Shown here piece by piece: positions 46,112 through 59,170 of a DNA stretch of 64,000 nucleotides; the first letter of the stretch is position 1, and each line of letters starts with the position of its first letter. The stretch comes from Helicostylum pulchrum (Eukaryota > Mucoromycota > Mucoromycetes > Mucorales > Mucoraceae): the NCBI GenBank assembly GCA_025677825.1, contig JAIXMO010000021.1:1-64000 (forward strand), given 5' to 3'. The position numbers and the translations under genes were made by a program. The notes under the pieces were generated by a model. It saw nothing but the letters and a program-made list of their open reading frames with translations. It had not been told where the DNA came from and did not search any database.

Positions 46112-48734
46112 AAGATGACCAAAACCAAAAAAAAAAAACAAAAAAAAAAAGAAGTTTCAAAAAAAAAAAAATACCATTTATTTTCTTAGGTATTTATTAT
46201 TACTAGTTAATTTAGCAATAGGTAAATACGTGAAAGCTAAACCATTTTATTCATTTACATCTATGTAAAACTGATGTCAACAAAGAAAGAGAACACTATT
46301 ATTAACATAAAGAAGTAAAAAATTATTGATAGTATATATTTAAGCCATGATATAAATCACTTCGCAATGACTAAAAAAATGATGAGAAGTTCTTCCGTTA
46401 ATATAAAACAAATTAATGCAATATAAATAATTATTTGCTACTTCAGCATTGAAGTATATGTATAACTAATGTCTGTAAAAATACAATTTTAGATGGATTA
46501 AATGCGCCTAAATGAGCGCTTTATTATCATTGTTTTTACCACAGATAAAGGCAAAATAGATATCGAGTAATATTAAAATAACAAAAGGGGTTGACCCCCC
46601 AAAATGACCAAAAATGATAAGAAATGATCCACTAGAGAAAAATATAAACAATCGAGAAAAATATAAAACAACACGCAGTTTTCAATTTTTGGTATTAAAT
46701 ACAACATCCTAAGGAGTAACTTTCACTAAGTAACCTGGGAAAAAAACCCATTTACTGACGTTTATTTATACCTTATTTCGATCACTGTAAAAATAACCTT
46801 TTTTTTAAGTTACTTCTAAACCTTCGCTTAAGAACACGCGTTTTAAAGAGAATAACGAACAGGCAATGCTGGAATATAACGCTTTAAATAGTTCTTGAAC
46901 TCACTCAAGTTATTGTACAAAAAAATATGCTGTATAACGTTTTCTTCAAGAGCTCGAGCATTAAAATTATGTTAAATTATACTAAAATTTTATTGTTCTC
47001 AATTAAAATAGTACAGAGCTACTTATTAGAATACCACATAACAATGCAATTAAAAACTCATGGCTATGATGTATAGGACTAAAAGGTATCTTTACGTTCA
47101 CTTTATTTGGTTTATGCAGCATCCCTTTGCAATCGTTCATCCTTAGCAACCGACTGTATTTAATCACTTTTCCTAGTGAATTTTCTAAAGATTCACTGCT
47201 GATAGGCACTCCATTCAAGACTAAACTTATTGTCTTTTATATTTTAATTGCCTTATAAGATCCTCTTTCCGTTTGATTATTATCCCTTTGTTTTATGAGT
47301 AACTTCGATTGATAATACGCTTTTATACAATATCTTCATAAATTGAATAAACACGTCTCAAAATCAATTGAAAACTGGCTTTTTATTATCACTTAAATTG
47401 TCAGTAGTTTTGTGAAAATGGATTCCACCCTCAAATTGAATAGTGGTAATAGTGGCGTTAAAGCTGGGGACAGAAGACATCCCGGAGAAACACACCCTTA
47501 AATCGAACACTCTTAAATAGAGTCGCTACTGCGAATGATTCTTATTGGTTTTGATTAGAATATATAAAGTAACTTCTTCTGTAAGAGATATTTTTTTTTA
47601 ATAGGCCAAGACCGAAAAAAGAGGTAACTACCATTTTTTTTTTTTTGTATTTCCTATTACAGTGCGAAAGCTAACGTATTTTTCTTTATTAAAAAAAAGA
47701 GAGTTTTGTGCCTTATATTAGTATTTACAATAACATTTGAGCGACAAAAGGATGTACAAACTCTTTTGATACTATTTTTATTTCTATATTTGTACAAATA
47801 TACTTGTTTCGGAATAGCTTAATTATCGTTCACTACATAATTTGAAAATTTGCAACCAGTAATCCTAAAACCTCAAAATAATACGATAATTATCAAAACT
47901 AATTACCCTTTCCTATGATTATACGGCTAGGACCCTCTCTTGTGGATCACATGATATGTCCATGCTGCTTTGACGTTGCGTTGCATTGGAGAAATGAAAA
48001 AGTGGCTTGAACCGGGTAAATTGGCCCCCTCTTTATACGTGATACCAATATCTTGTATGGATAAAAAGCAAATTAGCTTGCATTAATGTATTTCTTTTTT
48101 TAAAAAGTTCGAGCAATTTTTTTTCACATTATGTAAGGATCACCAGCGATCTGTGGATGTATCCTAAGCTTTGATAAATAATTATGCGTAGAGAACAATA
48201 AGTGAGAGAAGTGGGCGCACTGTCTTTTGTAAAGTGCACATACCAACACAAGTAAAGAAAAAAAATATAGTCTCTCCTTAAAAGAAAAGAGAGAGAGAGA
48301 TAACATCTTATAGTATCGGCTGAAGTGGCTTTCCCACGAAGAAAGAAACGTGCCCTTCGAAAAGAGAAATATATATATAATGCATACACGTGTCACATGC
48401 AGCAAATATCTATCATCCCTTGATAAGAAAGTGAAAGAAAGCGAAAGAAAGTATTTATGTTTATGCAATTACTGCCGAGGAGACTCCCAATATATGATGA
48501 AATAGCCAAATCTATTTACTTTTTTTTTTCCGCTCCAAGATATATGTACAAACCGGCTTTTTAAAATAATATAGAGAGTAGTTAGGCTCAAAGGAAAAAT
48601 ATACACATATACGCGCCACCTAATAAATACAGAAGAATATATAGCGTGATGAAACCCTTTTTTTAAAAAAATAAATAAATAAATCACATGGCTCCGCGCG
48701 ACAACGCTTTTTTTTTCTCTCTTTATATTTCAAA
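46112..48734. other. Gene-poor AT-rich region
   Basis: No gene supported. The stretch 47400-47640 includes a less AT-rich block, followed by a diverged copy of the end of the 45.8-kb relic (ATAAAGTAACTTCTTCTGTA at about 47567). ORFs on the minus strand at 47003-47218 and 48124-48468 have no supporting features. Confidence 0.4.
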
Positions 48735-49493
48735 ATGGATAAAATGAAACAACAAAACCAAGGTAAGAAAAAGAAAAGAAGTAAGAACAATACAAAGTAC
48801 AGCCAAAAAAAGCTAAAGTGTGTCAGCAGACACTATCACTTTAGCAGCTCTTCAACGGGTAATCGAATCAAACCCTTGTGAGATAGAAAATATTACAAGA
48901 GTATGTTCGGAGATGTGGTAAAGAAAGTCTTTTTTATAAATACGCGTATAAACATTATCCAACCTACATATAAAAAACAAAGCCTTTCAATTAAAAATAA
49001 AGTAGATAAGCATCATCAATGTATAGTTCATTTGTTACAAACTTTCGACAAGTATGATGACAGTGTATTAGCGAACGAATGTACTTGTATATATATATTA
49101 TAATCAATTTTTCTTTTCTTTTATTGAGTATATATTTTCTCAACCTAGTTAAAAATCAATTGCAAAATTTATTTTCAACAGTAAACGAGTTTTATGATCA
49201 GGAATACATGAAATGTTGTCATAGGTAAAAATAATAATATATACTGCACTCTTATTACAAATATTTATGTATATACAGCGTAAGCAATAACTGTTTCGAA
49301 GAAACTTCTTTTAACGAAGCATATGACGATAACATCATTTTAAGGTATTTAAAGATTCTATTTAGTATATATTTACTTTTTTTTAAAAAAAATCAACAAA
49401 AAAAAAAAAAAAAAAATTATATACAGTGTTGAAGATATATTAGATAAACGAATTGAAAAACTTGAAACTGAAATCTCATCAAAGCCTCATTAA
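48735..49493 (+). CDS. Unrecognised six-exon helical protein, 141 residues
   Basis: Six small exons: 48735-48762, 48827-48917, 48983-49080, 49149-49224, 49279-49344 and 49427-49493, with introns of 54-82 nt and GT-AG borders. All phases join and no single exon stands out as an ORF. The protein starts MDKMKQQNQADTITLAALQ and is mostly helical and polar, with a possible coiled coil at the end (VEDILDKRIEKLETEI). There are six Cys, including a CC pair. No signal peptide or membrane segment is visible. The composition recalls small kinetochore or tethering-complex subunits, but no family match can be claimed. The second acceptor is a CAGCAG pair, which could add or drop one residue. Confidence 0.65.
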
Positions 49494-50965
49494 ATATAAT
49501 TATCTAAAGTGATTAAATCTCGCTTTAAAGTGCATACACGTATAACAAATATTTCAAAAGTACCGATTTCGATTAATATATCCCGTTATATAATAAATTT
49601 TACATAGCTAATAATTACAATTTGCCTAGAGTTTTCTAATAATTTGGTTCTCTTGTTTTATAGTACATTTTTTTTTAACGAATCAACCAATAAAAAAAAA
49701 GTCCAAACGGAATATTCTTAGCACCTTTGTATTCTACTTAATGCAATAATAATCTATGCATCCAAGAACCTTCTCACATTTTATAGTTTCTTTTTTTTTT
49801 TACTCTTTCTAGTTTTTTTTTTTGGTGAAAAAGAATTCTTGTAAAGAATCCAAAAAACAATATAAAATATATGCAGAAGGATAAAAAGTATAATAAACTA
49901 AATATAAACTACTTTGCATGGTTTTCCTTTTGAAAAGTATTGCCTTCCAAAGATCTCACAAAGAAAAAGAGTTTAACAGAAGTGTTTTGAGATGCTCGTC
50001 TTTTTTTTTTTTATATGTGTATACCAGCGTATCATGCTCCGTGTCTTTGGGCTTGTTTGTTAACCCTGACCCCCCTTAAAATATATATTTTGATAGATTA
50101 ATTTCAAGGAAAACAAACAATTACACTTTTTGAATCATTCCTTTGGTTTTGTGTTACTAAAATATATACACATATATTTTTTCAGAGGATGTATGTTTAT
50201 ACACATATTCCAATAAATATGGTCATAATGTTGATCAGGCTCATCAAATCGCAACTAGAAAACGATTCACACAGATATACTCAGTAATAGTATGCATGAT
50301 ATTTCGTGTCATACAAATAATTGTTTCATTCATCTAGGTAGAACGTCTCTCTCTCTCTCTTTCTTTTTTAAGATTCTGCATATGTACAGAATGATTACAG
50401 TAAAAAGAAAAAGAAAAAAGAGATTCTAATGGAGATGCAAACTACTTTTTTTTAAGGTAGATCCATCGACTTGCATTAAATAAAAGGGAACTCTGTATAC
50501 CCAGTTTTCTATTATACCTTTTTGTGAAACTAAAATCAACAAACAATAAAATCAGGTTCAGGTACAAAAAGATCCCTATCCTCATGATCTAACTTTTTTG
50601 CATATTTTAGATTTATAAAATGGGATTACATCATGTGATGTTTGTATTTACGGTAAAAACAAGTACGTTTTTGTCTGTCATCGGATTGAACTATACTTGA
50701 ACGGATAATCGATAGCGATACAAGCAAAAAAAAAAAAAAAAAAAAAAAAAAACCCTTCTCTCGTACATCCAGAAACTGTCAAAATCAATAAAAAGACAAT
50801 GCGTTATTCAAAAAGAAAAAAGTAAGTAACTGCATTCAACGTATATTATATATATATAAAGGTTTTTTTTTAAAAAAAAAGTAAAAAAATAATTTTCTAA
50901 ATAGTTAACAAATAAATAAATATTACATAGAGAGTGGCACCAGGCAAGTAATACGCATAGATTTT
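49494..50965. other. AT-rich spacer
   Basis: No coding signal. Contains an A27 run at 50726-50752, (CT)n at about 50347-50365 and T-A palindromic tracts (50863). Confidence 0.45.
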
Positions 50966-52379
50966 TTAAAGTTTGGCTATTTCCATCACAGATGAATCAA
51001 CATGAAAGAACTGATGAATTTGATTTACTAACGCATCTACTTGCGAGACAGTATTATGTCCATGAAGACAAATACGAACTCTTTCTTGACCGACAGGCAC
51101 AGTAGGAAACACGATGGGCTTGACATTAAACCCCTTGTTGTTTAAATAAGTCGCTAATGATCTGACAGCTTCGTTACTACCTAATACAACCCCTTGAATT
51201 GGACTGGTAGAAGGCAAAAGTTTACCGTGGGGTAACTTTGTAGTTTCTCGAAACCTTTTAATAATCGAATGTACGTGGTTTTGCATCTATACAGTTTTCT
51301 TTTTTAATTTCCCTTGATGTACATATAAACCTTTTTTTAATAACTTACAGATACAGTATCACCACTTTCAAGAATATCGTAAGCACATTTAATAGAGGCT
51401 AATGAGCTATACGACATGAATGTAGAATAAATTAGTGGTCTAGCGTAATTAATTAAATATTGGCGAAGTACGTCAGAACCAAGGATAGCAGCTAACAAAT
51501 ATACAAATCAATAAAGAACCCTTTAATAGTAATATAATGTATATCTTACCGCCGTTGCTTGATAAAGCCTTTCCAAAAGTATGAAGACGAGCAAACATTT
51601 CATCTTGTAACCCCAACTCATGTACTACACCACGTCCCTTCTCACCATATACACCCGTACTGTGAGCCTAACCAGAGAGTAACATAAAAAAAAGACATAT
51701 TATTACTAATGCGATATCTAAAAAAGAAAATCCACCCCAATAAAAAAAAAAAATTACCCACCTCATCTACAATCAGGTACCCATTCTCTTTATTTGGCCA
51801 ATACTTTCTTAGGATTCGAACCAAATCAATTAAAGGCGCGACATCCCCATCCATTGAGTACACGGTTTCGACAGCAACAAATATATTTTTCCCTGGAAAC
51901 AAGGCAACCATGTCCTTCAAAACTCTTTCAAAATCGACGATATCCGAATGACGGAAGGATATTCTTTTAGCAGCGCGAGAGACGCGCATACCTTCATGAA
52001 CACTAGCATGAATTAATTCGTCATAGATGATAACGTCTCCACGCTGAGGTACAGTACTGAACAAACCTGCGTTAGCATCAAAGCCCGAATTAAATATTAA
52101 AGCGGTCTCTGCGTCATGAAATAACGCAACACGTTTTTCAAGTGTTTGACAGTAGCTGGAATTTCCGTCTAGTAATCGCGAACCTGTTGAACCGAGAATG
52201 TTGGGTAATTGAGTTAGTTCAGACAAATAGTTGCTTCTAAAACGAGTGCTTCTGGCGAGACCTAAAAAATCGTTGGAAGAAAAGTCGATATGACTAGGCG
52301 AGTTTACAACAAGTCGGCGTAGTTTAGAGTTCTGACGTCTTTTGGTTAATGTTGATTCTAGTTGTGATTCAAGTGTCAT
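50966..52379 (-). CDS. 8-amino-7-oxononanoate synthase-like enzyme with peroxisomal signal
   Basis: A PLP-dependent alpha-oxoamine synthase, closest in style to BioF (pimeloyl-CoA plus alanine, first step of biotin ring assembly). There are four exons on the minus strand: 52379-51762, 51667-51550, 51491-51349 and 51286-50966, giving 399 residues, the usual BioF length. Visible motifs are FSSNDFLGLARS, GSTGSRLLDGNSSY, YDELIHASVHEGMR, VDEAHSTGVYGEKGRGV and the Schiff-base Lys in HTFGKALSSNG. The C-terminus is AKL, a PTS1 peroxisomal signal, matching the known peroxisomal location of fungal biotin synthesis. Related families (Kbl, ALAS) are less likely given length and motifs. A CAG 13 nt before the ATG leaves open an unseen 5' exon. 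Confidence 0.88.
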
Positions 52380-53008
52380 TGTATTAAAAACTGCCAAGAT
52401 ATTAAAAAAAAAGGGGGGGAAAAACCTTTTTTTGTTTATGATGGTGAGATTTATTTATTTACCGGTTATTTTAAACAAGCGCCTTTTTTTTTTTTTTTTT
52501 ATACGAAACGATTAAAGGGCTTTTTCGTTGAAACAACAAAAAAGAGCGGGTTCCGAGTTATAAAGTTTCCCCAGTATGCATTTCTGCAGTATAAAATAAA
52601 AAAGAATCATGAGGCTTTTTATACATACAAACAAAAAAAACAAAAAAAAAGAAAAAAAAAAAGAAGCTGATGCCATAACATTATCCGTTCGATTGATTTC
52701 CGTAAAATAAAAATAAAATTGAAAAAGAAACATGCTGATCGTGTCATCGCTTAGTGTTTTTTAAATATAAAAAAAGAATATTAAAACACATATAAAAGAA
52801 AATTAACGGCATATAACCAGTTTGGTTTATAATAAATAATTTAATATTATCAAATGTCGACAGATCCCTGTAATCAACTGACATGAAAACGAAACTGTTT
52901 CAAATGAGACAAATAAGAAAAATTTACCTTAATTTGGTCCTTTTTCTATCATTGTTTGTGTGTTGTGTGTGTTCCTTTTTTCCCCTTCAACCGAACTAAA
53001 TATTTTTA

Positions 53009-53018
53009 TATATAAAAG
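53009..53018 (+). promoter_or_regulatory. TATA box of the cyclin gene
   Basis: TATATAAAAG lies about 110 nt before the start codon at 53127, followed by a long T-rich leader. Confidence 0.4.
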
Positions 53019-53126
53019 GGGGTATTTTTTTCTAGTTTTTTTTTTTTTTTGTCTTTACTCTTCTCTTATAATACAAATCTTTTCTCTCTATTCTTCTTCT
53101 TTTTTAATATACACCTCTTTGCTAAT

Positions 53127-53721
53127 ATGATGATGATGACAGAAACTACTTCTCCTACCTTGACATTTAGATCAAGCCCTGAACCTTTACTCTCATATAT
53201 GGTCTCCAACATTGATGACTTGGTTCAATGCTCCAAAGAACGTAGATATTACCAACATTTACTTTTACCTGAATTACCTATCTTTATCAAACTGGTCTAT
53301 CAAAAGTGCCGCCTTACACCTACCGTCCTAGTCATTGGTTTAATCTACCTTGAACGTCTCAAGAAGAATTTACCCGATCAAGCTCAAGGTGAATATGATA
53401 CACCCTACAAGTTATTCTTGGCTGCTATGATTGTCGCTACAAAATACATTGAAGATTATTCTTCGCATGCATTGTCGATCTACAAAATTGTATCCCCGCT
53501 TTATACTTCAAGAGAATTGAATGAAATGGAGCGTAGTTTCTTGGGTGTTCTTAAGGTTAGTAGTCATTATCATTGTTGTGCGTCTAGAACCTTTTTTATA
53601 TTAACTTTTTTTTTTTTTTTTGAAAAAAAAATAGTTTGATTTATATGTTGATATTACTGAAATGGATAGATTTGTTGAAGAACATCAATCAATTGAATTG
53701 GAATTATTAAGTATGACTTAG
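53127..53721 (+). CDS. Pho80/Pcl-type cyclin
   Basis: A 171-residue cyclin of the PHO80-like family, the regulatory partner of Pho85/CDK5-type kinases in phosphate and nutrient signalling. Exons are 53127-53555 and 53635-53721. It starts MMMMTETTSP. The cyclin box contains IFIKLVYQKCRLTPTVLVIGLIYLERL (in part) and LAAMIVATKYIEDYS, followed by SRELNEMERSFLGVLKFDLYVD, the characteristic end of the Pho80 box. The protein ends soon after the box, so it is a minimal cyclin. Four consecutive ATG codons give several equivalent starts. Confidence 0.9.
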
Positions 53722-54529
53722 TTAGTTAGTTAGCCATGACCGCAAACTACTACCCATCAATCCTTAAAGCATATTTACTACATTATTTATTTATTATCGT
53801 CAATCATTTTATTTATTTACTCTCATGTATATACATTTTTTTTTCTCTTCTTTTATTATTATTATTATCATTATTATTTTGCATTCGCATCTTACTATAC
53901 CATCTGTTAGTCATACATACTTTTTTTGATTAAAATAAAAACACACACACACACACATGCTCTTGATAGTAAATGTCATTCAAAATTTCAGAACAAACCA
54001 GGTTCTACAAACCTGAAAGAACCCTAATAACACACACAAACCTGTGACACTTCAATAAACGATCCTATTACCCTTTTAAAACGGGATTAAATCTATACAC
54101 AATTTTTCTATAGAGAAATATGCAACGTATACAATCTGCAAAATTTTTAGAACCACATATGTCAGAAGCCATGTGGCAATTCTTGAACCTATCAAAAAAG
54201 TACTGTTGCTGCGCGCCAAGACAATTTTTTTTTTTTTTTTTGCTTTGACATCACTTACGGCAAAAAGTCGACCGATGTATCATAAGCTGGTCTTATAATT
54301 GTATCATCTTAATTGCATATAATCTATTGCCGGTTCTCCTTCAAACTTTTTTGATCACCCATCCTATCAAAATAAAACCCTCACGTGTTGCACTACATAT
54401 ATAATTTGTTTCATCTATAAACAAACAATAAAAAGAAAGAAAGAGAGATTTGTGATTTGTATAATTACATATTATTTTATTTTAATTGTAAAAGGGGGGT
54501 ATATAAAAGATTTTTTGCTTTGTTTCGGC
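53722..54529. other. 3' flanks of two convergent genes
   Basis: Contains TTAGTTAG and (AC)n microsatellites (53939-53957) and a T18 run at about 54224. No gene. Confidence 0.45.
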
Positions 54530-56870
54530 TTAGGCGTAAACATCAACACCAGTCCAATTACCAGTAGCTAAAGGACACTGATCAATCGAATCGGGATTAT
54601 TACCCCACCAAGTAGGGAAATGAACTTCTGTATTTTGGAACGCGAAAAAGATAATGATAGCACAAATAGCGACACCAGAATCTAACGCTGCAGACAACAC
54701 ATAATTGTATTTTTTCCACCAAGCGTTTGCTTTTCTCTTAATCACATAATTAAAGATGAACCCCACAAGAGCCCAACAAGGCGCGACGTTAGTGGGGGCA
54801 GGAGGGTAAGGTGTAGGTCCCAGCATAAACACGGGAATACTGACATGACGAAGCCAAGAGTCGGGATATCTCTTTGTTAAAAAGTAAACAGGGATAGGGA
54901 ATAAGAAACCGGCAAGTAAAAAGTAAGGAAGACCGGCGTATAAAGAAGATGTCGCAAAGAACTTGTTGGGCCCAATAAGACCCCAGATAACGGAAGAAGC
55001 ACCAAATAAACCGGCATTGGGACAGGTCCAAGGGTAAGCAGCACGTGTACAAACATTAGGAATAGATCCCATCAAAAAGTTAGTTGTTCCCAAAGAGACA
55101 AATGAGGCAACAATAGTACCTACAATTTGGAAAGAGAACATGTGACGTGGCGGGATTTTCATATAATGACCAAGTTTTAAATCTTGAGCAAATAAAAGTG
55201 CTTGGCGAACTGTAATGTAACCGTAAGTCTTGAAGATCATGTTACCAACGGGGTGACCAGGACGAATACCACCATAAACCCATTCAGTAATCATGGAAAT
55301 AGTAGGTGCTTGAGAGGTAATGGCAGTAATAATGCCAATAGGCAAAAGCCAGATAAAAGCAAGAACAACAGCAATAATCAAAGCCCACCAAGGCATATCA
55401 GATGGCCAGACAATAATAGTGACAAAACTAAGACCGAGAGCAACAATGAATAAAGCAAAGTACCAGAAATCAGGTACTTCCTTATAACGATCCATTAACT
55501 TGGCATGAATATCATCATCAGCTTGACGAGCGTTCTTGATACGAGCCCAAATTTCTTTACCGTTATACAAGACGGTGTGAGAGATAATGGCGCCTAAAGC
55601 AGCTAAACCTTGACCGTAACAAACAGCAAAGAAACCAGTGATACGGATAGGAGAGTATTGGGCATATGCTTCTTCATCGAGATACTGAGCAGGAGTAAGG
55701 ACTCTTTCACGATCAAATTGTGCGCCATAGATATCATATTGGTTGGTGTTATAGAATGGAAATTTCTTACTTTCCCAGGTATCAGTGTAGTAAATAATAG
55801 GTACCACGATCCAAATAAAGAAAACGAAACCAGCAAGCATATTGGCTTGAACAACCCAAGGGATAGCAAGAGGACTAGGATACCAAGCAGCCAATTGACT
55901 CCAGTCCAATGTGAAACTACCGATACCGAGACCGTGGATACCAGATCCAATTTGAGAGATCAAGACAGAATCCTTCTTGATCCAGCAGATCCAAGAGATG
56001 GAGGTTAAGACAGGCATCATATAACCAGGTAAGAAATACCAAGTAAAAGAAGCTGCAAAAGCGATCAAAAAGAACTTGTTACGACTCAAGCTTAAACCAG
56101 GCGTAACAGCCTCTACATCCAAAATTTCTTTGGGAGTTTCCTTATGTAAAGTATGGAACAAAGTAGCATTGACTAAATTAATAGGCCATACCATGGCTGA
56201 AGGTCTAACCAGGAATCGACGCAAGATACCTGCAAACCCGAATCCCAAGAGACTGGTACTTAAAACCAACAAGATACCTCCTCCGAAACCCCAATCTTGG
56301 TTATAGTAAATCTTTTGCACTACGATAATATCAATGGCGTCAAATGAGGTGGCGGCGGCATTGGCCATCACTGTAATCAATACATGTTCTTTCACGTTAA
56401 ACCTTCCAGGGTTCAAATTAAAACTGAAGCGACCCAAGGGTATATTGTAGTTGGGAAGAATCTTTTCGGTTAATCGACCAGCTGGGAAAGCAAGTAATTG
56501 TACAACAATGACTTTGATCGTTAAAGGATTAGCACGAAACCAGAAAAACTGTCACAAAGAAAAAGAAGAAAAGAATTATTAATTATTGTTACTATCTTTC
56601 TTTTTTTGGGTATAGAAGCTGTCATACCTGATTAGAAAAGGAAATGGCAGCAGAGAAGATAATACCCCAAAACCATGATCGGAAAGTAGCTGTGGGAAGA
56701 GTATGATCATCAGTGGGTGGAACAGCTGATCGAACTTCTTCAATTGGTGAATCTTCAAGAGGATCGATTTTATGAATGTTGGATTCAATTGAAGAATCAC
56801 TGCTTAGTGTTTCTTTTGAAGCGTATATCTTCGAGTCATTGACAGGATCGACTTTCTTTTCCGATTCCAT
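54530..56870 (-). CDS. Oligopeptide transporter (OPT family)
   Basis: A proton-coupled small-oligopeptide transporter of the plasma membrane, 753 residues from exons 56870-56628 and 56548-54530. The acidic N-terminus has DSPIEEVRSAVPPTDD, the family DSP-x-EVR motif, followed by FRSWFWGIIFSAAISFSNQFFWFRANP. The OPT signature NPGRFNVKEHVLITVM is present. About 14-16 hydrophobic segments follow, and KIPPRHMFSFQIVG is also typical. The protein lies in the size range of yeast Opt1/Opt2-like members. Substrate (tetra/pentapeptides or glutathione) cannot be told. The second exon is a single 2-kb exon with C-ending codons, suggesting strong expression. Confidence 0.95.
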
Positions 56871-59170
56871 GACAGCGAGATTTAAGTTTATTACTATGCA
56901 GAAAGTAAAGAAAAAGATAAATATGTAAAAGAAAAAAGATAAATATTTGTTAACGAAACAGAAAACAAAAAAATCGGTTTCTTATAAATGAATCGAAAAC
57001 GATCGCAGATCAAATTTTTTTTACTGTTGCACTTGTAAAAAAAAAAAGACTTTTTGTGTTACACAAGCCAATCACTCGGAGGATGTAGTTATTTTTCATA
57101 AGAAGCACGCCATCATTCTCGAATAATATTTGCTTTTTTTTTTCGCTTCAAAGAAAAAAAATTATTCCTTTCCATCGGAACTATCAGTCACTGCTTTTAT
57201 TACCAAAAAGCAAAATACCACAACCCCTTTTTTTTAATATAGCAGATGCAAGTAGTTTAGTATACATTTATAAAACAAATTTATTAAGTTTTGATTCGCA
57301 ATCCACCAAAAAAAAAGGGATACAGTGTAATTCAATATGCTCGCTTAATAATTAAAAACCATGGAAATTCGACAGGTTCATTTCATTGGTTTGAAGTTAC
57401 AATTTCGGAGTTGCGTCATTTAACATTTTCTTCCACACAACAAAAAAATATTGTTATGAAACAGTAGGATATTGCGTCTTTTATTATTATAAATATTGCA
57501 CCTTTTTTTTTTTTTTTGTGACAGAAAACAAAAATCCGATTTGGAAACCCTTTCTTTTACGAATTGCCAATCACAGATTAAGTTTTCCTACGGTAAAGTG
57601 AAGTGAACGGGTTTGTGCTCAATGGCGTCTTATCTGGATTGAATATGGTTGGTTAACGCACCACAGATAAGATTTCGAGATAAATAGAAGCCGAGATTCA
57701 GGTTGAGATAAATTTGAATTTTACTGCATGTGTTGCGGTTTTTTCACACCTGTATATTTGTGGAAGAATAGGAGAAAGCAAAAGTGCTCGCTTTTTCTAA
57801 AATTGGAGAAATATTGATATTTAAATACCATTGGTACTACTTGTTGTCCCCCTCTTTCCTCCCTTACTTGTATATTATCGTATTTCACCCGACCTATTAC
57901 ACATTTAGGATAATGCATGGTTTTTTTCCCTGTACATTACGCTAAAATGCGTCTCCTTTCGTATAATCGAAAATAACAATAACAAACCTATTTGAACCTA
58001 TTTAAACCTATTTAAATAATCCTATTTAAAATCAAATAAAAAAAAAGGTATAAAAAGTAAATAATAATAATGCAAAGTGTAATAGTCTTGTCCTTCTCTT
58101 TCCCTTCTATTTGTTTTAGATACCAAGATACTTTTTTTTTTCTTCTTCTTTCGTGACAATCTTCTCTCTAGTTAATTAAGGAAAATTTGCAAGTGTACAG
58201 TTTTTTTTCTATAGTAATACTTATATTCATACGTAATTCCTTCTCTATTACTAGTGTCCTTTTTTTTTCTGTAGTAGTAGTTATCCATTAGCACTTGTAA
58301 TATATATTTGTTTTCTTTTTAGGTGGTATTTAAAGGAGACGGAGAAGAAGAAAAAAAAAACCGCATAATATAGAATTTATGCACCATTATGATGAAATAA
58401 GCACTTTTCGCTTTTAGCTAAGAATGCCTTTCGAGTGATTTTAAAAAAAACATGTTTTCACCCCCTTTCCCTCCGTGTCATCCTATTTAATCATGACAAA
58501 CTGAAAAAAAAATAACCTCCCAAAAACTCTCTTTTCTTCTGCCAACGTAAAAAAAGTTTTACTCTTATTTTGTGTATCATATTTATTTATTTTGCATACA
58601 TGGTTAAAGTAAGGGTCAATTGAGAGTGTGTCATTAGATATTACCTTAATAAACTAAATATAAACTATTTATTAAAGACATGATACAACACTTTTCTTTT
58701 TTCTTTATTCAAGAAAACAAAATGTATCAATCAAATGAAAAAAGAGATAGGGGAAGAGAGCCAAAAAAAAAATAAAAAAAAAAATAAAAAATCTAAATAG
58801 TGCGTAGGCAAATAAAGGGGGAAAACTTAAAATAAAATAAAAAATAGCAGGTATATAATGATTATCATTGATGACTATATAATACTCTCCTGTGTGTAGA
58901 TAAATATATATAAATATATCTTACTGCTTTACCGACGATAGATGTAGCACACACACACAGAAAGATAGAGAGAGAAAGGGGAGTTATTTGTTTTGAGGAG
59001 TTGTGGCATTACCTTGCATTTAAACTGCTTCACTCCTGACTTAAGAACAGGGAATAAGAAAGCAAGAACCTACTGCAGCAATAGGTATATCAACCTTTCT
59101 CTCTCTCTTTCTCTTTCTTGGTTCCTTTTTTATTCTTATTTTTATTTTATTTTGATTTTCTGTACTCGGT
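56871..59170. other. AT-rich intergenic region
   Basis: About 2.3 kb with no convincing gene on either strand. It contains runs such as repeated AACCTATTTaAA around 57985-58030, (AC)n at about 58952 and CT-rich leader sequence before 59171. Confidence 0.45.

Noticed and set aside
48124..48468. Minus-strand ORF of 114 codons, Leu/Ser/Phe-rich
   Set aside because: It has no motif, lies in low-complexity AGA/CTT sequence and has no intron or promoter support.
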